NCBI GenBank assembly: GCA_964511065.1
Contig: CAZEEG010000002.1
Location: forward strand, 1-64,000
Source of the DNA: CALBRZ01 sp964511065
GTDB taxonomy: Bacteria; Planctomycetota; Planctomycetia; Pirellulales; S012-138
Reading direction: 5' to 3'
Length of the DNA stretch: 64,000 bases
Each line of letters starts with the position of its first letter. Positions within the stretch are counted from its first letter, which is position 1. Below are positions 36,577 to 45,979 of this stretch, piece after piece. The position numbers and the translations under genes were made by a program. Under the pieces are notes generated by a model, which had not been told where the DNA came from, made no database searches, and saw nothing but the letters and a program-made list of their open reading frames with translations.

Positions 36577-37755
36577 AAACCCACGCACGGCCCGGCGGCC
36601 GCTTCCTTGAAGTGATATCGGAGTGCCCAATCCTGGTGATTTGACGGGTGAATGTGGACTGCCGCACCGCGAAGCTGGCTGCGGACAACTCCCGCGGCAT
36701 GCAATCGCTTCTGGATCCGTTCAGCAACGATTCGACGCAATTCGCGGACAATCGTTCGTTGGCGGGTATCGATTTGGTTTCGGCGGCCATTCGCAGCGTC
36801 CGTCCTATCGAGGCCACAGCCCCCAACAAAACCGGTCGCAACCTCGGCTGCAATCCCCGCTGGCGTAACCCGGCCTCTCAACAACGGTGAATGCATCGCC
36901 ACAGCGGAGTGTTCGATAACCGCCGACAATTCTAACCAGGAAACAGGGGGTGGTCACAAATGGCGGGTCGGTCGCTCCGGCCGCAACGCTCGCCACGCCA
37001 GGGGGACGGCCTTACTAAGGAATCTGTTCCGGTTGATGCAAGACGATTATTCCATTGCCGCCGGCCAATCTCCATGGTGCAGCGATTGGTCGTTACGTTC
37101 AGACGGATAGCTGGCCATCGGCCGGCGGTTGGTTGCTGTTGGCGCAACCGCTTATCCGTCGCGGCAGAGGGCTCGCCTCGCACATTACCAATGTACGCGG
37201 TTGATCCCAACGCTGCAAAGGATTTAGAGCGATGCTCCCGTTCCAGGCCACCGGAGGCAGGGTGCTCCACCAGGGGGCCAAGCTGGCAATCAGCGGGCGA
37301 CTCCTACCCCCCGTCCGGGACGGCCCAGGCACCGATGGTTGAAACGGTCTGTTGAAAACGACGATGCCGCCCCGACAGGGCCAAGAACGGCCGCGCGGCA
37401 CCGAACAACCTGCATGGGATTGGAATCGCGTTTGCCAAACGGCGTGCGGAAGTGAGGGCCAATCGATCCCCCGCCTCCAGGTCAGGTGGCCCTGCGATTG
37501 CAACAGGCCGCGCCGTGGAAAGTTCCCCACGTTAAGTTCCCCCCGTGTGGTGGCATCCCATCGCGGGCCACCCCAGTGCTTGCGCGGAGGCATCGAACTG
37601 CCTCGACATATCTGCGCTAACTCAGTATACAAGTTGGAGATAGGAAACGCATGCTGAGGACGGATTCGATTCCAGCAGGGCTTTCGGCCGCGGCCGACTT
37701 GGCGCAAGGACCAGGCGGCTTGATGGTTGGATGGGGCCCCCCCAACGAGGTCTTG
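36577..37755. other. Long divergent region, no supported gene
   Basis: About 1.2 kb between the leftward pseudokinase and the rightward lspA. Several frames of 80-150 codons exist on both strands, but they overlap one another, are Arg-rich and have no recognisable domain. No tRNA, RNase P or tmRNA signature was seen. An alternative lspA start at 37651 with GGAG upstream lies at its right end. Confidence 0.45.
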
Positions 37756-38412
37756 ATGCAAACCGTTCCCAAAAGCCGATATATCGTGTTCCTGCTGCTG
37801 ATGGTGCTGGGGCTCACCGCGGACCTGGCCACCAAGTGGTGGGCATTCCATCCGGAATATGGCTTGGGAATGCCCAGCCCTGATCGCATCGTGGTCTGGG
37901 AAGGGATTCTCTCTATAGAGACCAGTCTCAATGAAGGCGCATTGTTTGGCCTGGGCCAGGGCTGGGGGATTCTCTTCATCAGCCTCTCGGCCGTGGCCAT
38001 CCTGGGGATCGTGTTTTGGCTTTTCGCCATGGGAGCGGCCCGTGACTGGCTGCTTACCACGGCGCTGGGCATCATCACCGGCGGCATCCTGGGAAACCTG
38101 TACGATCGGTTGGGGTGGCATAACCTGACCTGGCATTTCCCCTTCGGTCATCACGAGGTGGGCGATCGGGTGTATGCCGTCCGGGATTGGATCCATTTCC
38201 AGACGCCCTGGTTCGATTGGCCCATTTTTAACATCGCTGACAGTCTGCTGGTGTGTGGCGTGGGATTGCTGCTGCTGCATGCCTACGTGATCGAGCCGCG
38301 CCGGGTCGCCGCGCAAAAGGAGCAACACCCCCAAGGGGAGGCCGCCGCGCAGACGCCGGCCGCGGCCAAATCGCCGTCGCAAACCTCAACGGCGTCCAAG
38401 CCTTCGGCATAA
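37756..38412 (+). CDS. lspA: Lipoprotein signal peptidase (signal peptidase II)
   Basis: A 218-residue inner-membrane aspartyl protease that removes signal peptides from prolipoproteins after lipid attachment. Motifs in order: ADLATKWW (D23), LNEGALFG (N59), GGILGNLYDRLG with catalytic D117, VRDWIHF, and FNIADSLL with catalytic D162. Four membrane helices fit the family. The C-terminus has an extra Ala/Thr/Ser/Lys-rich tail of about 40 residues, and the loop before VRDWIHF is slightly long. The ATG at 37756 with GAGG upstream is preferred; 37651 would add 35 non-hydrophobic residues. Its clear presence fits a genome with many lipoproteins. Confidence 0.93.
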   Translation: MQTVPKSRYIVFLLLMVLGLTADLATKWWAFHPEYGLGMPSPDRIVVWEGILSIETSLNEGALFGLGQGWGILFISLSAVAILGIVFWLFAMGAARDWLLTTALGIITGGILGNLYDRLGWHNLTWHFPFGHHEVGDRVYAVRDWIHFQTPWFDWPIFNIADSLLVCGVGLLLLHAYVIEPRRVAAQKEQHPQGEAAAQTPAAAKSPSQTSTASKPSA

Positions 38413-38762
38413 CCGGCGGGGGAAAAGCCTTCCCTCGGCTGACAAACTGCCAACAATAAGAACAATACAAGCCGTCGAGCCGCCCCAAAGCGGCCGAACC
38501 TCACAACCCGGCCCAACGAACTTTCCCAAGCCAGTTGCGGGCGGCCGCCCCCGAACTTCCCGATGTTCTCTGAGCGAGTGGAGCCGCAGCGGCCCACCGT
38601 GCGATGAGATATGGAAGCGGGGCCAGGTGGGGCTGCTGCGAGGGAAAACTACCCCGCGAGTAGTACCACGGCTTCCTGCCAAAATGCTCCTCCTGGAGCG
38701 TGAAACGCTTTGCCGCGGATTCCGCTTGAGCTAGGATCATACTCCTACACACGAGGGATCCG
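38413..38762. other. Spacer before the ABC ATPase
   Basis: 350 bases with no supported gene. A CATACT at 38737-38742 is a possible -10 without a fitting -35. GAGGGATCC precedes the ATPase start. Confidence 0.4.
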
Positions 38763-39548
38763 ATGTCCATCCTCCTCCCCCTTACGAAAGCATCGTCGTC
38801 CATGAGCGATTCGGACGCCTCCAACAAGGTTTTGCTGCGGGCGGAAAACGTCAGCAAAGAATACGAAGACGGCAAAGTCAAAGCCCTGGTGGATGTCACC
38901 TTCGAAATTCGCCACGGCGAGTACGTGGCGGTCGTGGGTCCCAGCGGCAGCGGCAAATCGACGATGCTCAACATTGTCGGCGCCTTGGACATCCCCACCA
39001 GCGGTGAGGTTTACTTCGAGGGCGAAGCACTCTCGAAGATTCCCTCGCTGGATTGGCTGCGTTCCCACAAGATCGGCTACGTATTTCAGTCGTTCTACCT
39101 GCTGCCGACACTCTCGGCGCTGGAGAACGTGCAGATTCCCATGTTCGAGCTGAATATGACGTCGCGCGAGCGCGTCGAAAAAGCTCAAGAACTGCTGGCC
39201 GCCGTCAACATGAGCCACCGTTTCAAACATCTGCCCAGCGAACTGTCCGTGGGCGAGCGGCAGCGGGTGGCAATCGCTCGGAGCCTGGCTAACGACCCCA
39301 TCCTGCTGTTGGCCGACGAACCGACGGGCAACCTCGACTCCAAGAACGGCGTCTTGATCCTGGAACTGTTCGACCAGTTGCACCGCGAGCGCGATCTGAC
39401 ACTGGTGGTCATCACGCACAGCAAGGAAGTGGCCGATGCTGCGCACCGCGTGATCAGCTTCCGCGATGGCCGCATCGAAGACGACCAGATCAACCCCAAC
39501 CCTCAGATTCCCGACCTTTCGCCGGCGACCACCAAGGCCACGCAGTAG
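38763..39548 (+). CDS. ABC transporter ATPase, LolD/MacB family
   Basis: A 261-residue cytoplasmic ATPase that would power lipoprotein release or a MacB/FtsX-type export permease. Walker A is GPSGSGKST, the Q-loop is YVFQSFYLLPTLS, the signature reads LSVGERQRVAIARSL, Walker B is LLLADEPTGNLD and the H-loop is VVITHS. The signature is LSVGE, not LSGGQ, a variation seen in some LolD-like ATPases. Starts at 38763 (GAGGGATCC upstream) or 38802 are possible. No permease is adjacent; a MacB/FtsX-type permease is at 59028, about 20 kb away. Confidence 0.9.
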   Translation: MSILLPLTKASSSMSDSDASNKVLLRAENVSKEYEDGKVKALVDVTFEIRHGEYVAVVGPSGSGKSTMLNIVGALDIPTSGEVYFEGEALSKIPSLDWLRSHKIGYVFQSFYLLPTLSALENVQIPMFELNMTSRERVEKAQELLAAVNMSHRFKHLPSELSVGERQRVAIARSLANDPILLLADEPTGNLDSKNGVLILELFDQLHRERDLTLVVITHSKEVADAAHRVISFRDGRIEDDQINPNPQIPDLSPATTKATQ

Positions 39549-39774
39549 CCGCAGTTGCCCGGCAACGTTCAGGCATCTCCACCGCTAAGCGATTAAGCGA
39601 TTGCACCAGCGAGTGGTGCGAAACGGCGTGCGTACCGATTGATCGCTCGTCCGGCGCTGTCTCTCGGATGCGCTGCGGGGGGAGAATCCGGGGCAACGGC
39701 ATCAGCGGCAAGCGATGTCGCACGTCTCGCCCAAGCGCGCAAACCCGCTGTCACTCTATTGAGCGGACGATTTC

Positions 39775-39804
39775 TTCAGTATGGTCGCTGGCTTTGGCTA
39801 TAAT
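39775..39804 (+). promoter_or_regulatory. Promoter before the gap
   Basis: TTCAGT (39775-39780), 18-bp spacer, TATAAT (39799-39804, perfect -10). It lies 51 bp before the N run and faces the PQQ gene whose start is missing. Confidence 0.5.
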
Positions 39805-39855
39805 GCGAGGGCCAGGCACCCGTTTTTGGCTGGCGCACCAACAACGTCTCCTGAT

Positions 39856-39955
39856 NNNNNNNNNNNNNNNNNNNNNNNNNNNNNNNNNNNNNNNNNNNNN
39901 NNNNNNNNNNNNNNNNNNNNNNNNNNNNNNNNNNNNNNNNNNNNNNNNNNNNNNN
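39856..39955. other. Assembly gap (100 N)
   Basis: Placeholder of exactly 100 N. The start codon and signal peptide of the PQQ gene at 39957 lie inside. Confidence 0.98.
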
Positions 39956-39956
39956 C

Positions 39957-41018
39957 AAGAATGATTGGCCGCTGTACCGCGGGGGGCCGCTGGCACAAGG
40001 TGTTTCCGCCACGGACCTGCCCGTCCGGCCCGAGGTCATTTGGAAACGTTCATTTGAGAACGAATCGTTCGAGAGTACGCCGATTATCCAGGATGGCAGG
40101 ATTTACATTGGCGGCTTGGATGGGCCGGTTTACGCTCTGGAACTCGCCACCGGCAAAACGGTTTGGAAGTTTGAAACCGAGGCCGGCGTCAAAGCCGCCC
40201 CCGCCTATCGCGACGGCAAGCTCTACGTGGGCGATCTCGACGGCCGCTTCTACTGCCTCGACGCCGCCACCGGCAAGCAGCTTTGGGGATACGAAACCAA
40301 TGCCGAGATTGACAGCGGGGCCAACTTCTTTGGCGACCGCGTGATTGTCGGCTCGCAGGATGCCACGCTCTACTGCCTGGATGCGAACACCGGCAAGGAA
40401 GTCTGGCAGCACCAGATCAACGACCAGATTCGCTGCTTCCCTACCATCGTGGGCGATCGCTGCTTCTTGGCTGGCTGCGATGGCGAACTGCACGTGATCA
40501 CCTTGGAAAAAGGCGAACGAATCGGCGCCGTACCGATCGAGGCCCCCACCGGTTGCACACCCGCGGTGCTCGGCGACATGCTCTACTTTGGCACCGAGGG
40601 CGAATCGTTCCTGGCCGTTAACTGGAAAGACCTGGAGGTGGCGTGGAAGTACCGCCATCCCCAGCGGCGGTTCGCCTATCGCTCGTCGGCCGCGGTTACC
40701 CAAGACGCAGTCGTAGTGGGCAATCAAGGCAAGATGCTGCTGGCCCTCGATCCGGCCACCGGCAAACAGCTTTGGGCCTACAACACCCGGACCGGCATTC
40801 AATGCTCGCCAGTGATTACCACCAGTGCGGAATTTCCCGCTGGCGTAGCCTACTCTGGAACCACGCGGGGGGTCCTGTTTGGCGTGAGCGTCAAAGACGG
40901 CAAGCAGGTCTGGGAGTACGAAGCCGGCGGAGGATTTATAGGATCACCCGCCGTCGCCTCGCAACGGATGGTCATTGGCAGTACCGACGGTACGCTGTAC
41001 TGCTTTGGTGCCAAGTGA
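39957..41018 (+). CDS. PQQ-like beta-propeller protein, 5' end missing in the gap
   Basis: The coding frame is open from the first complete codon after the gap (39957) and begins NDWPLYRGGPLAQG, the usual first blade after the signal peptide in planctomycete PQQ propellers, so the ATG at 40116 is internal. Blades follow with YALELATGKTVWKFE, FYCLDAATGKQLWGYE, LYCLDANTGKEVWQHQ and LLALDPATGKQLWAYN, and the last is LYCFGAK. At 353 residues or more it is shorter than the propeller at 22561 and has repeated Trp docking motifs. Probably exported; no cofactor or calcium ligands are seen. Likely transcribed from the TATAAT promoter before the gap. Confidence 0.85.
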   Translation, partial: KNDWPLYRGGPLAQGVSATDLPVRPEVIWKRSFENESFESTPIIQDGRIYIGGLDGPVYALELATGKTVWKFETEAGVKAAPAYRDGKLYVGDLDGRFYCLDAATGKQLWGYETNAEIDSGANFFGDRVIVGSQDATLYCLDANTGKEVWQHQINDQIRCFPTIVGDRCFLAGCDGELHVITLEKGERIGAVPIEAPTGCTPAVLGDMLYFGTEGESFLAVNWKDLEVAWKYRHPQRRFAYRSSAAVTQDAVVVGNQGKMLLALDPATGKQLWAYNTRTGIQCSPVITTSAEFPAGVAYSGTTRGVLFGVSVKDGKQVWEYEAGGGFIGSPAVASQRMVIGSTDGTLYCFGAK

Positions 41019-41197
41019 CCGTGCCACACTCCCGGCAGTCGCTCCTGCCATGCGGAGAAGGCATTGCCGTACCAACTTCGGCGGCTGCTGGGCAGTGAAA
41101 ACCGCTCTCCCTCGCTTGCCGGGTTTCGCGGCCGGCGCCAGTGCTGTACATTTCTACCGTTATCTCGTTCCTGACGGTTGAAAGCGACGGATTGTCC

Positions 41198-42106
41198 ATG
41201 CAGCGCCGGGCCCCCCATGCGGCGATCGATTCTTCGGTCCCCCACTACGACCAGTTGATGGCGGCCGTCGATAAGGTTCGGGCAGCGTGGAACTGCCGCC
41301 CGAGAGTCGCCCTGGTCCTGGGCACCGGCTTGGGCGAAGTGGCCCGGGAAATCCAGGTGGAATCGGTCCTGCCATACGAGCAGATTCCGTTTCTTCCGCC
41401 CTCGACCGCTATCGGCCATGCCGGGCGGTTGGTGTGCGGGCGATTGGCTGGCATGCCCGTGGTGGCCATGGAAGGCCGTCTGCACGCCTACGAAGGTTAT
41501 CCGCTCTGGCAAACCACGCTGCCGATCCGGTTGTTTCGCGAGATCGGCGCCGAAGTGCTGACGCTATGCAGCGCGGTTGGCGGTCTGAATCCGGCAATGA
41601 ACGCCGGCGACCTGATGCTGGTGGACGACCATCTTTGCCTGATGGGCGACAACCCGTTGATTGGTGTTCGCGACCCGCGATTAGGACCGCTGCGGTTGGA
41701 AATGTGCGATGCCTATGACCGGCAACTGGCCGCCGAGGCCGCACAAGCTGCGCTTCAGGAGCAGGTTCCGCTGCACCGCGGCGTGCTGGCCGCGCTGCGC
41801 GGCCCTAACCTCGAAACGCGGAGCGAGTACCGCTTGTTGCGGCGGATTGGGGCCGACGCCGTGGGCATGTCGATGCCGCCGGAAGCCATCGTCGCGCGGC
41901 ATTGCGGTCTGAAGGTGCTGGGGCTGGCCGCCGTGACCAATGTCTGCCTGCCCGATCGGCTTGGCCCGGTGGGCATCGGCGAAATCGTGGATAATGCCCA
42001 CGTGGCACAACCGAACTTGCGGCGGATCCTGATGCGACTCTTCGAGCGTTGGGCCAAGCACAACCCGCGGCACCGCACCACAAGCTCAGTGGCATCCCCG
42101 GCTTAA
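41198..42106 (+). CDS. punA: Purine-nucleoside phosphorylase (trimeric type)
   Basis: A 302-residue cytoplasmic enzyme that cleaves purine nucleosides with phosphate to base and ribose-1-phosphate in purine salvage. Landmarks are the phosphate loop LVLGTGLG (39-46), GHAGRLV with H74, EGRLHAYEGY with H96 and E99, AVGGLNP, RGPNLETRSEY with E206, the VGMSMPPE loop with M224 and VTNVCLP with N248, the purine-binding Asn. The trimeric, 6-oxopurine-preferring family is the best fit. The ATG at 41198 is chosen; a GTG at 41141 would add a short hydrophobic stretch. It follows the PQQ gene by 179 bp with no functional link evident. Confidence 0.92.
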   Translation: MQRRAPHAAIDSSVPHYDQLMAAVDKVRAAWNCRPRVALVLGTGLGEVAREIQVESVLPYEQIPFLPPSTAIGHAGRLVCGRLAGMPVVAMEGRLHAYEGYPLWQTTLPIRLFREIGAEVLTLCSAVGGLNPAMNAGDLMLVDDHLCLMGDNPLIGVRDPRLGPLRLEMCDAYDRQLAAEAAQAALQEQVPLHRGVLAALRGPNLETRSEYRLLRRIGADAVGMSMPPEAIVARHCGLKVLGLAAVTNVCLPDRLGPVGIGEIVDNAHVAQPNLRRILMRLFERWAKHNPRHRTTSSVASPA

Positions 42107-42317
42107 AGGGGGGGCTTGGCACGGCGTGAAGCTCGGCACGCTGCCTGGTTCAAGGAAGGGGCTTGCCGAAGTCACCCATCGCAAGTCCATAGCCGCCCAG
42201 CCAAAGCCCTTCCCGCGCGGAACGACCGCAAATCAGGGCTGCGGATTTCTGGCTTGCCTGGCAGACATAGAGGCGGGGCTTACCTTCCTCCGCTTACCTT
42301 CCTCCACCAAGGGAGAC

Positions 42318-42671
42318 TTAGTCCCTAAGCTTCGCGAGGTGGTTCAGGAGCGTCTTGGCGCGGTCGATCCCGCCCACCATGTCGGCCAACTGTTTGGCCT
42401 GGAAGAGCAGTTCGACATCGCCATCGAGCCTTGCGTGCCCACCGCGGCCAGTGGATGTGCCCGCGGCTTTGCGGACGACGCGTTTTTTCTTGCGTGATGC
42501 CGCGGATCCGCCCTGTTTCTTGGCGTTATAGAGCACCTGGCTCACGATATGCGAGGTCACGGATATTCCTTGCTCATGGAGCGCAGCGACAATTTCGCGA
42601 GGCTTTGCCGATGGATGAGCAGCGGCGTAGTCACGAATGGCAGCGCTCTTGTTCACTCCACTTTTTTTCAC
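42318..42671 (-). CDS. Small basic helix-turn-helix-like protein
   Basis: A 117-residue protein starting with GTG at 42671, supported by a GAGGG site 8 nt upstream; an ATG further up has no such site. Residues 6-50 read KSAAIRDYAAAHPSAKPREIVAALHEQGISVTSHIVSQVLYNAKK, a winged or homeodomain-like helix-turn-helix pattern recurrent in planctomycete small proteins. A Lys/Arg-rich stretch follows (SRKKKRVVRKAAG), and the C-terminus is helical with LLFQAKQLADMVGG. It is likely to bind nucleic acid, but the target is unknown. No regulator-partner gene adjoins. Confidence 0.7.
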   Translation of the reverse strand: MKKSGVNKSAAIRDYAAAHPSAKPREIVAALHEQGISVTSHIVSQVLYNAKKQGGSAASRKKKRVVRKAAGTSTGRGGHARLDGDVELLFQAKQLADMVGGIDRAKTLLNHLAKLRD

Positions 42672-42969
42672 GTCCGTTTCCCTCGCTGTTAATGCCCCGC
42701 GTTGGAGAACCATAATCGAACAAACATTCATGGCGCGCCCCGCCAGCGCCGCCTATCGATAGCCAGAGTCCTTCAATCGCCGTGAAGTCCGGCAAGGCAG
42801 AAAGCCGACATGCATCCCCAGGATCAAGGCACGCCCGCCAAGAGGTGCTTAACGTGTTGCCCCCAAAACCGTTGACATACTCGGCCAATCAGCCCCCTCT
42901 AGCTCTTGATGATTGGAGCCGCCACGCCTTGCCGGTAATTCTCCGGGAGGCAGCCGCTACTTGATGGAG

Positions 42970-42984
42970 TGCGGTTAAACCGCA
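42970..42984. promoter_or_regulatory. Palindrome TGCGGTT-A-AACCGCA
   Basis: A perfect 7+1+7 palindrome within GGAG...CTCC, which extends the potential stem by four pairs with bulges. Could be an operator or hairpin; about 300 bp upstream of the small HTH-like gene. Confidence 0.35.
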
Positions 42985-43086
42985 TAGCTCCGCCGCTGCC
43001 GGCATATCCGTAGCATACGCGCGTTCGCCGTTGGCCCCCTGAACGACGCACGGATGACAAAGTGCCCCATGGTTACCGTGGAAGAT

Positions 43087-43108
43087 ATTGTAGCGCAATG
43101 GTTACAAT
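43087..43108. promoter_or_regulatory. Inverted repeat ATTGTA/TACAAT
   Basis: ATTGTA (43087-43092) and TACAAT (43103-43108) flank 10 bp in the same non-coding stretch. The length and spacing are compatible with a dimeric regulator site. Tentative. Confidence 0.3.
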
Positions 43109-43855
43109 CGTGGCGTACCGCTCGCCGATGCCGTTCGAACTGCCCCTTCCGTAGCCCCATGACCACGCTGAAGGTGGGCAACTCGGCATGACGATGATCG
43201 AAGGATGGAGTCACGCACCCTAAGTTCGCATAGATGATACATTACCAGATGCGTGCGCCAAGTGAAGAAAGAACGGCGTGAAGCAAGATCAACTATAGAG
43301 GGTACCCGGGAAGCTCCCCAGTTCACGTGCCATCGCGCGAACTTCATCACGAACATGATGCCCAGATGAGCGCCCATGCACCACGTATCGCCGAGCCTTC
43401 TTCGAGGTCCCATGTGTCTCTGAATGACCCGGGCAAGGCAGCTTCGACGCACAGCGGTTCTGCGCTTGGGTTCTGGCCGAGGCGATGGCGACACACCCGA
43501 GGCCATTTCTCGCGGTACGTCAGCGCCAACCCACGGCTGGCTCGCCTCGGAGGCCGCCTGGCTGCCGTGCATTGCGCGGCCTTGGCCGGCTCGTTCTGGG
43601 GGGGGTCAGCCGCACGATGTGCAAGGTTTTCGCCAGTGGCGCAATCGCTATGCCCAATCTGCGCGCCACGAACCATTCAGCCCCTGCGCTACGAGAGACG
43701 GTGAACGGGCAGGGCCATAACGGTCGAAGTCTATGAATGGCAAGACGCCGCTGGCGGGGCGGCCCCGGCAGCGCGATGCGGCAACGTGTTGCCGCAGGCC
43801 TCGCTCCCACCCCGGCATCCAGCGCCGACGCCGCACGGAATCGCTCGCACCGACC

Positions 43856-44833
43856 ATGGCCGCCAAACGAAATGCCAGGCCCGCCGCGCAAACCTTTCCG
43901 ACCCGGACGGGAACCTCTTCGCGCACACGCCTCAAGGCGGCCAATTCTGGAACTGCCGGCCGACGCTGGTTGTCGGACCTGCCTCAGTATCTACGTCAGT
44001 CGCGGCAACCGCTCTCCAGCCTGGTCTTCATCACTCCGCCGCTGCTGTTGTACGAATTCGGGGTCATCTACTGGGCGGATACCGCTCGTCGAAATGGCGC
44101 CGACATCTGGCTGCGCGACTGCCTGGACGCCATCGGCATTGCGCCTCCGTACTTGTTACCGCTGCTGACGGCCATCGGCCTCTTGGCCTGGCACTTCCTC
44201 GCCCGAGCCTCGTGGCGGTGGACGCCGGGCATCTTGTGCAGCATGTGGCTGGAATGTCTTGCGTTGGCCGCGGCCCTGGTGGCGATCGCCGAGGTTCAAG
44301 GCGCCGTGGTGCAATCGATCACCGGCCAATCTCGGCCCGTGCTAGGGCTGCAACTTCCGGCCGATGAATGCGAGTCCCCCCCGCCGGCCACCTTCCCTCA
44401 AACCACCCTGGTTCACGCGCCCCGTTATGGGACCAACCTGTTCGACGCCGTCGGCCATGAGGCGGGCATTGACCCGGCGACCCCGGCAACATCGCCTGGC
44501 ACCGCGGCCGCCAGTAGCTTACTCGTGGCTTACCTGGGGGCGGGCATCTACGAAGAAACGCTATTTCGATTGCTCTGCCTGCCGCTCTTGTGGGCCGTGG
44601 GGTGGGGGCTGGGACTGACCAAAAGCTGGTGCCTGGCGTTGGCCGTGCTGCTCACCAGTTGTCTGTTCTCAGCCGCTCATCACTGGGGACCGCACGGCGA
44701 GCCGTTCAGTTGGTATTGCTTTAGCTTCCGCGCCGCGGCCGGTATGTGCTTTGCCGGCATCTTTCTCTTGCGCGGCTTTGGGATCGCCGCCGGCACACAC
44801 GCCTTGTACGACATCCTGGTTGTCTTCATTTGA
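43856..44833 (+). CDS. CPBP-family intramembrane protease (CAAX-like)
   Basis: A 325-residue polytopic membrane protein with a basic N-terminal tail of about 50 residues. It has the CPBP/Abi hallmarks: EETLFRLLCLPLL (motif 1, EE..xR), then FSAAHHWG (motif 2, His) and GTHALYDIL (motif with His and Asp). Members are glutamate-type intramembrane proteases, including Rce1 and bacteriocin-immunity proteins. The region between helix 4 and motif 1 is long (about 90 residues) and not conserved. The start is uncertain: 43856 is the first ATG near homology, and 43733 is an alternative. Confidence 0.83.
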   Translation: MAAKRNARPAAQTFPTRTGTSSRTRLKAANSGTAGRRWLSDLPQYLRQSRQPLSSLVFITPPLLLYEFGVIYWADTARRNGADIWLRDCLDAIGIAPPYLLPLLTAIGLLAWHFLARASWRWTPGILCSMWLECLALAAALVAIAEVQGAVVQSITGQSRPVLGLQLPADECESPPPATFPQTTLVHAPRYGTNLFDAVGHEAGIDPATPATSPGTAAASSLLVAYLGAGIYEETLFRLLCLPLLWAVGWGLGLTKSWCLALAVLLTSCLFSAAHHWGPHGEPFSWYCFSFRAAAGMCFAGIFLLRGFGIAAGTHALYDILVVFI

Positions 44834-45211
44834 CTGAAGACACTCCACTGACGGGCAATCTACTGGCAACCCGCCGGCACCAGGTCCTTGAGGTTAATTG
44901 TCACAAGGCAATCACCGCACGACTCAGGGGGGCGGTAAATCCCGGCCAACGCGAATGAGACGGCCAAGTGTCGCAGCCATCGTTGCCGCGATTCCGCCTC
45001 AATGGATGCCGACCAAGACCGCTCAAATGGGCGCTCCTTCGCAATTGTCAAGTCGAACTTCTCGATGCGACTTCTCCCGATGAGAATCCCTCTTTGTTGT
45101 TCGCAACGGCGAGTCCTATAATGCTCTCAACGGTGAGCGAACCTCACCGCTTTGGCACCGCCGACAAGCTCCCACTGGGAGCTTTGCTATAACGCAGAGG
45201 GCACTGAAGCC
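44834..45211. other. Spacer before the DUF2617 gene
   Basis: 378 bases with no supported gene apart from the promoter at 45094-45122. Confidence 0.45.
45094..45122 (+). promoter_or_regulatory. Near-consensus sigma-70 promoter of the DUF2617 gene
   Basis: TTGTTG (45094-45099), 17-bp spacer, TATAAT (45117-45122). One of the best promoter matches in the window. Confidence 0.7.
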
Positions 45212-45766
45212 GTGTTGTCCGTTCGTCCGAAGGTTACGGAGCTGGTCTTCCAGCTTTACGGCCGACCACTGCACCCGGAACTCTTTCAAACCTACTGCTC
45301 GCGAACGGTCGAGCGGGGGGAGTACCAGGCACAAATCAGCATCACCAGTGCGGGCCATATGGTCACCTGGCGATACCATGGGCTGACCCTGACCGAAGTT
45401 GCAACGGCCGCAAACCACCCGCTACCCCAAAAGCGGCGGCTGCTGTCTTATCGAATCAAGGGCGAACGGAACGACCGCGTCGAGTGCCGCGGCGGGGCAA
45501 TCTACCAGGTCAGCTTCCAGCTCGAGCCCGTCGATCCTGAAATCTTCTGGACCTTCCAGCACGAACTCACGGTCGATGGCCAACGCAAAGGCATGCTCCA
45601 CTGCTTTGCGCCCTCGGACCGGATGGCGACGGGCGCGCTAAGTTATGTGAATGTTGAAACCCGCAATTGCAGCCTGCTGGTCCAGGCGTTCCATACCTTT
45701 CCGGACGATCTGGCCATCGTTAAGAGCCAATCGCTGTTTGAAATTCCCAAGAAGCCTCGCAGCTAA
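45212..45766 (+). CDS. DUF2617 family protein
   Basis: A 184-residue cytoplasmic protein of unknown function from the DUF2617 family. It begins MLSVRPKVTELVFQLYGRPLHPELF, the family's conserved opening; the frame extends to a TTG at 45152, but the GTG at 45212 with GAGGG 10 nt upstream is favoured. Other recognisable family parts are HMVTWRYHGLTLTEV and MLHCFAPSDRMATGALSYVNVE. No catalytic motif is known. Single gene with its own promoter. Confidence 0.8.
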   Translation: MLSVRPKVTELVFQLYGRPLHPELFQTYCSRTVERGEYQAQISITSAGHMVTWRYHGLTLTEVATAANHPLPQKRRLLSYRIKGERNDRVECRGGAIYQVSFQLEPVDPEIFWTFQHELTVDGQRKGMLHCFAPSDRMATGALSYVNVETRNCSLLVQAFHTFPDDLAIVKSQSLFEIPKKPRS

Positions 45767-45979
45767 CCTGGCAGAACAGCGGCATTCTTCCCTCGGCCAT
45801 TGCCGGTAAAACTGTCCGGACGCCTCTTGGGCGTGGCACCTCGAACCCAGTAAAGCAGTCAGTCACGTGTCCCCCAAACGCGCGTGGGGCATCTGTTTCC
45901 GACAAGCTTTCTTGATCCGCAACGGGCGACGCATACCGGCCACCAACAGACTGGAGCACGCCGCGAAGGGCCCTTTTCT

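Larger units (their letters stand above)
42672..43855. other. 1.2 kb region without a supported gene
   Basis: Holds two dyads (42970-42984 and 43087-43108) in a moderately AT-rich part, then a GC-rich part with overlapping frames on both strands that lack homology or good start sites. The CPBP gene may begin at 43733 in place of 43856. No transposase or tRNA signature was recognised. Confidence 0.45.

Noticed and set aside
36567..36929. 120-codon minus-strand frame upstream of the pseudokinase
   Set aside because: No ribosome site, no recognisable domain, and it overlaps other equally open frames.
37099..38382. A 427-codon open frame on the minus strand across lspA
   Set aside because: It is antisense to clear lspA motifs. 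Its translation is Gln/His/Arg-rich with no family likeness, as expected for the complement of a GC-rich gene.
42672..43855. Transposase remnant
   Set aside because: Frames on both strands were read. None shows DDE, HTH or tyrosine-recombinase motifs, and there are no flanking terminal repeats.
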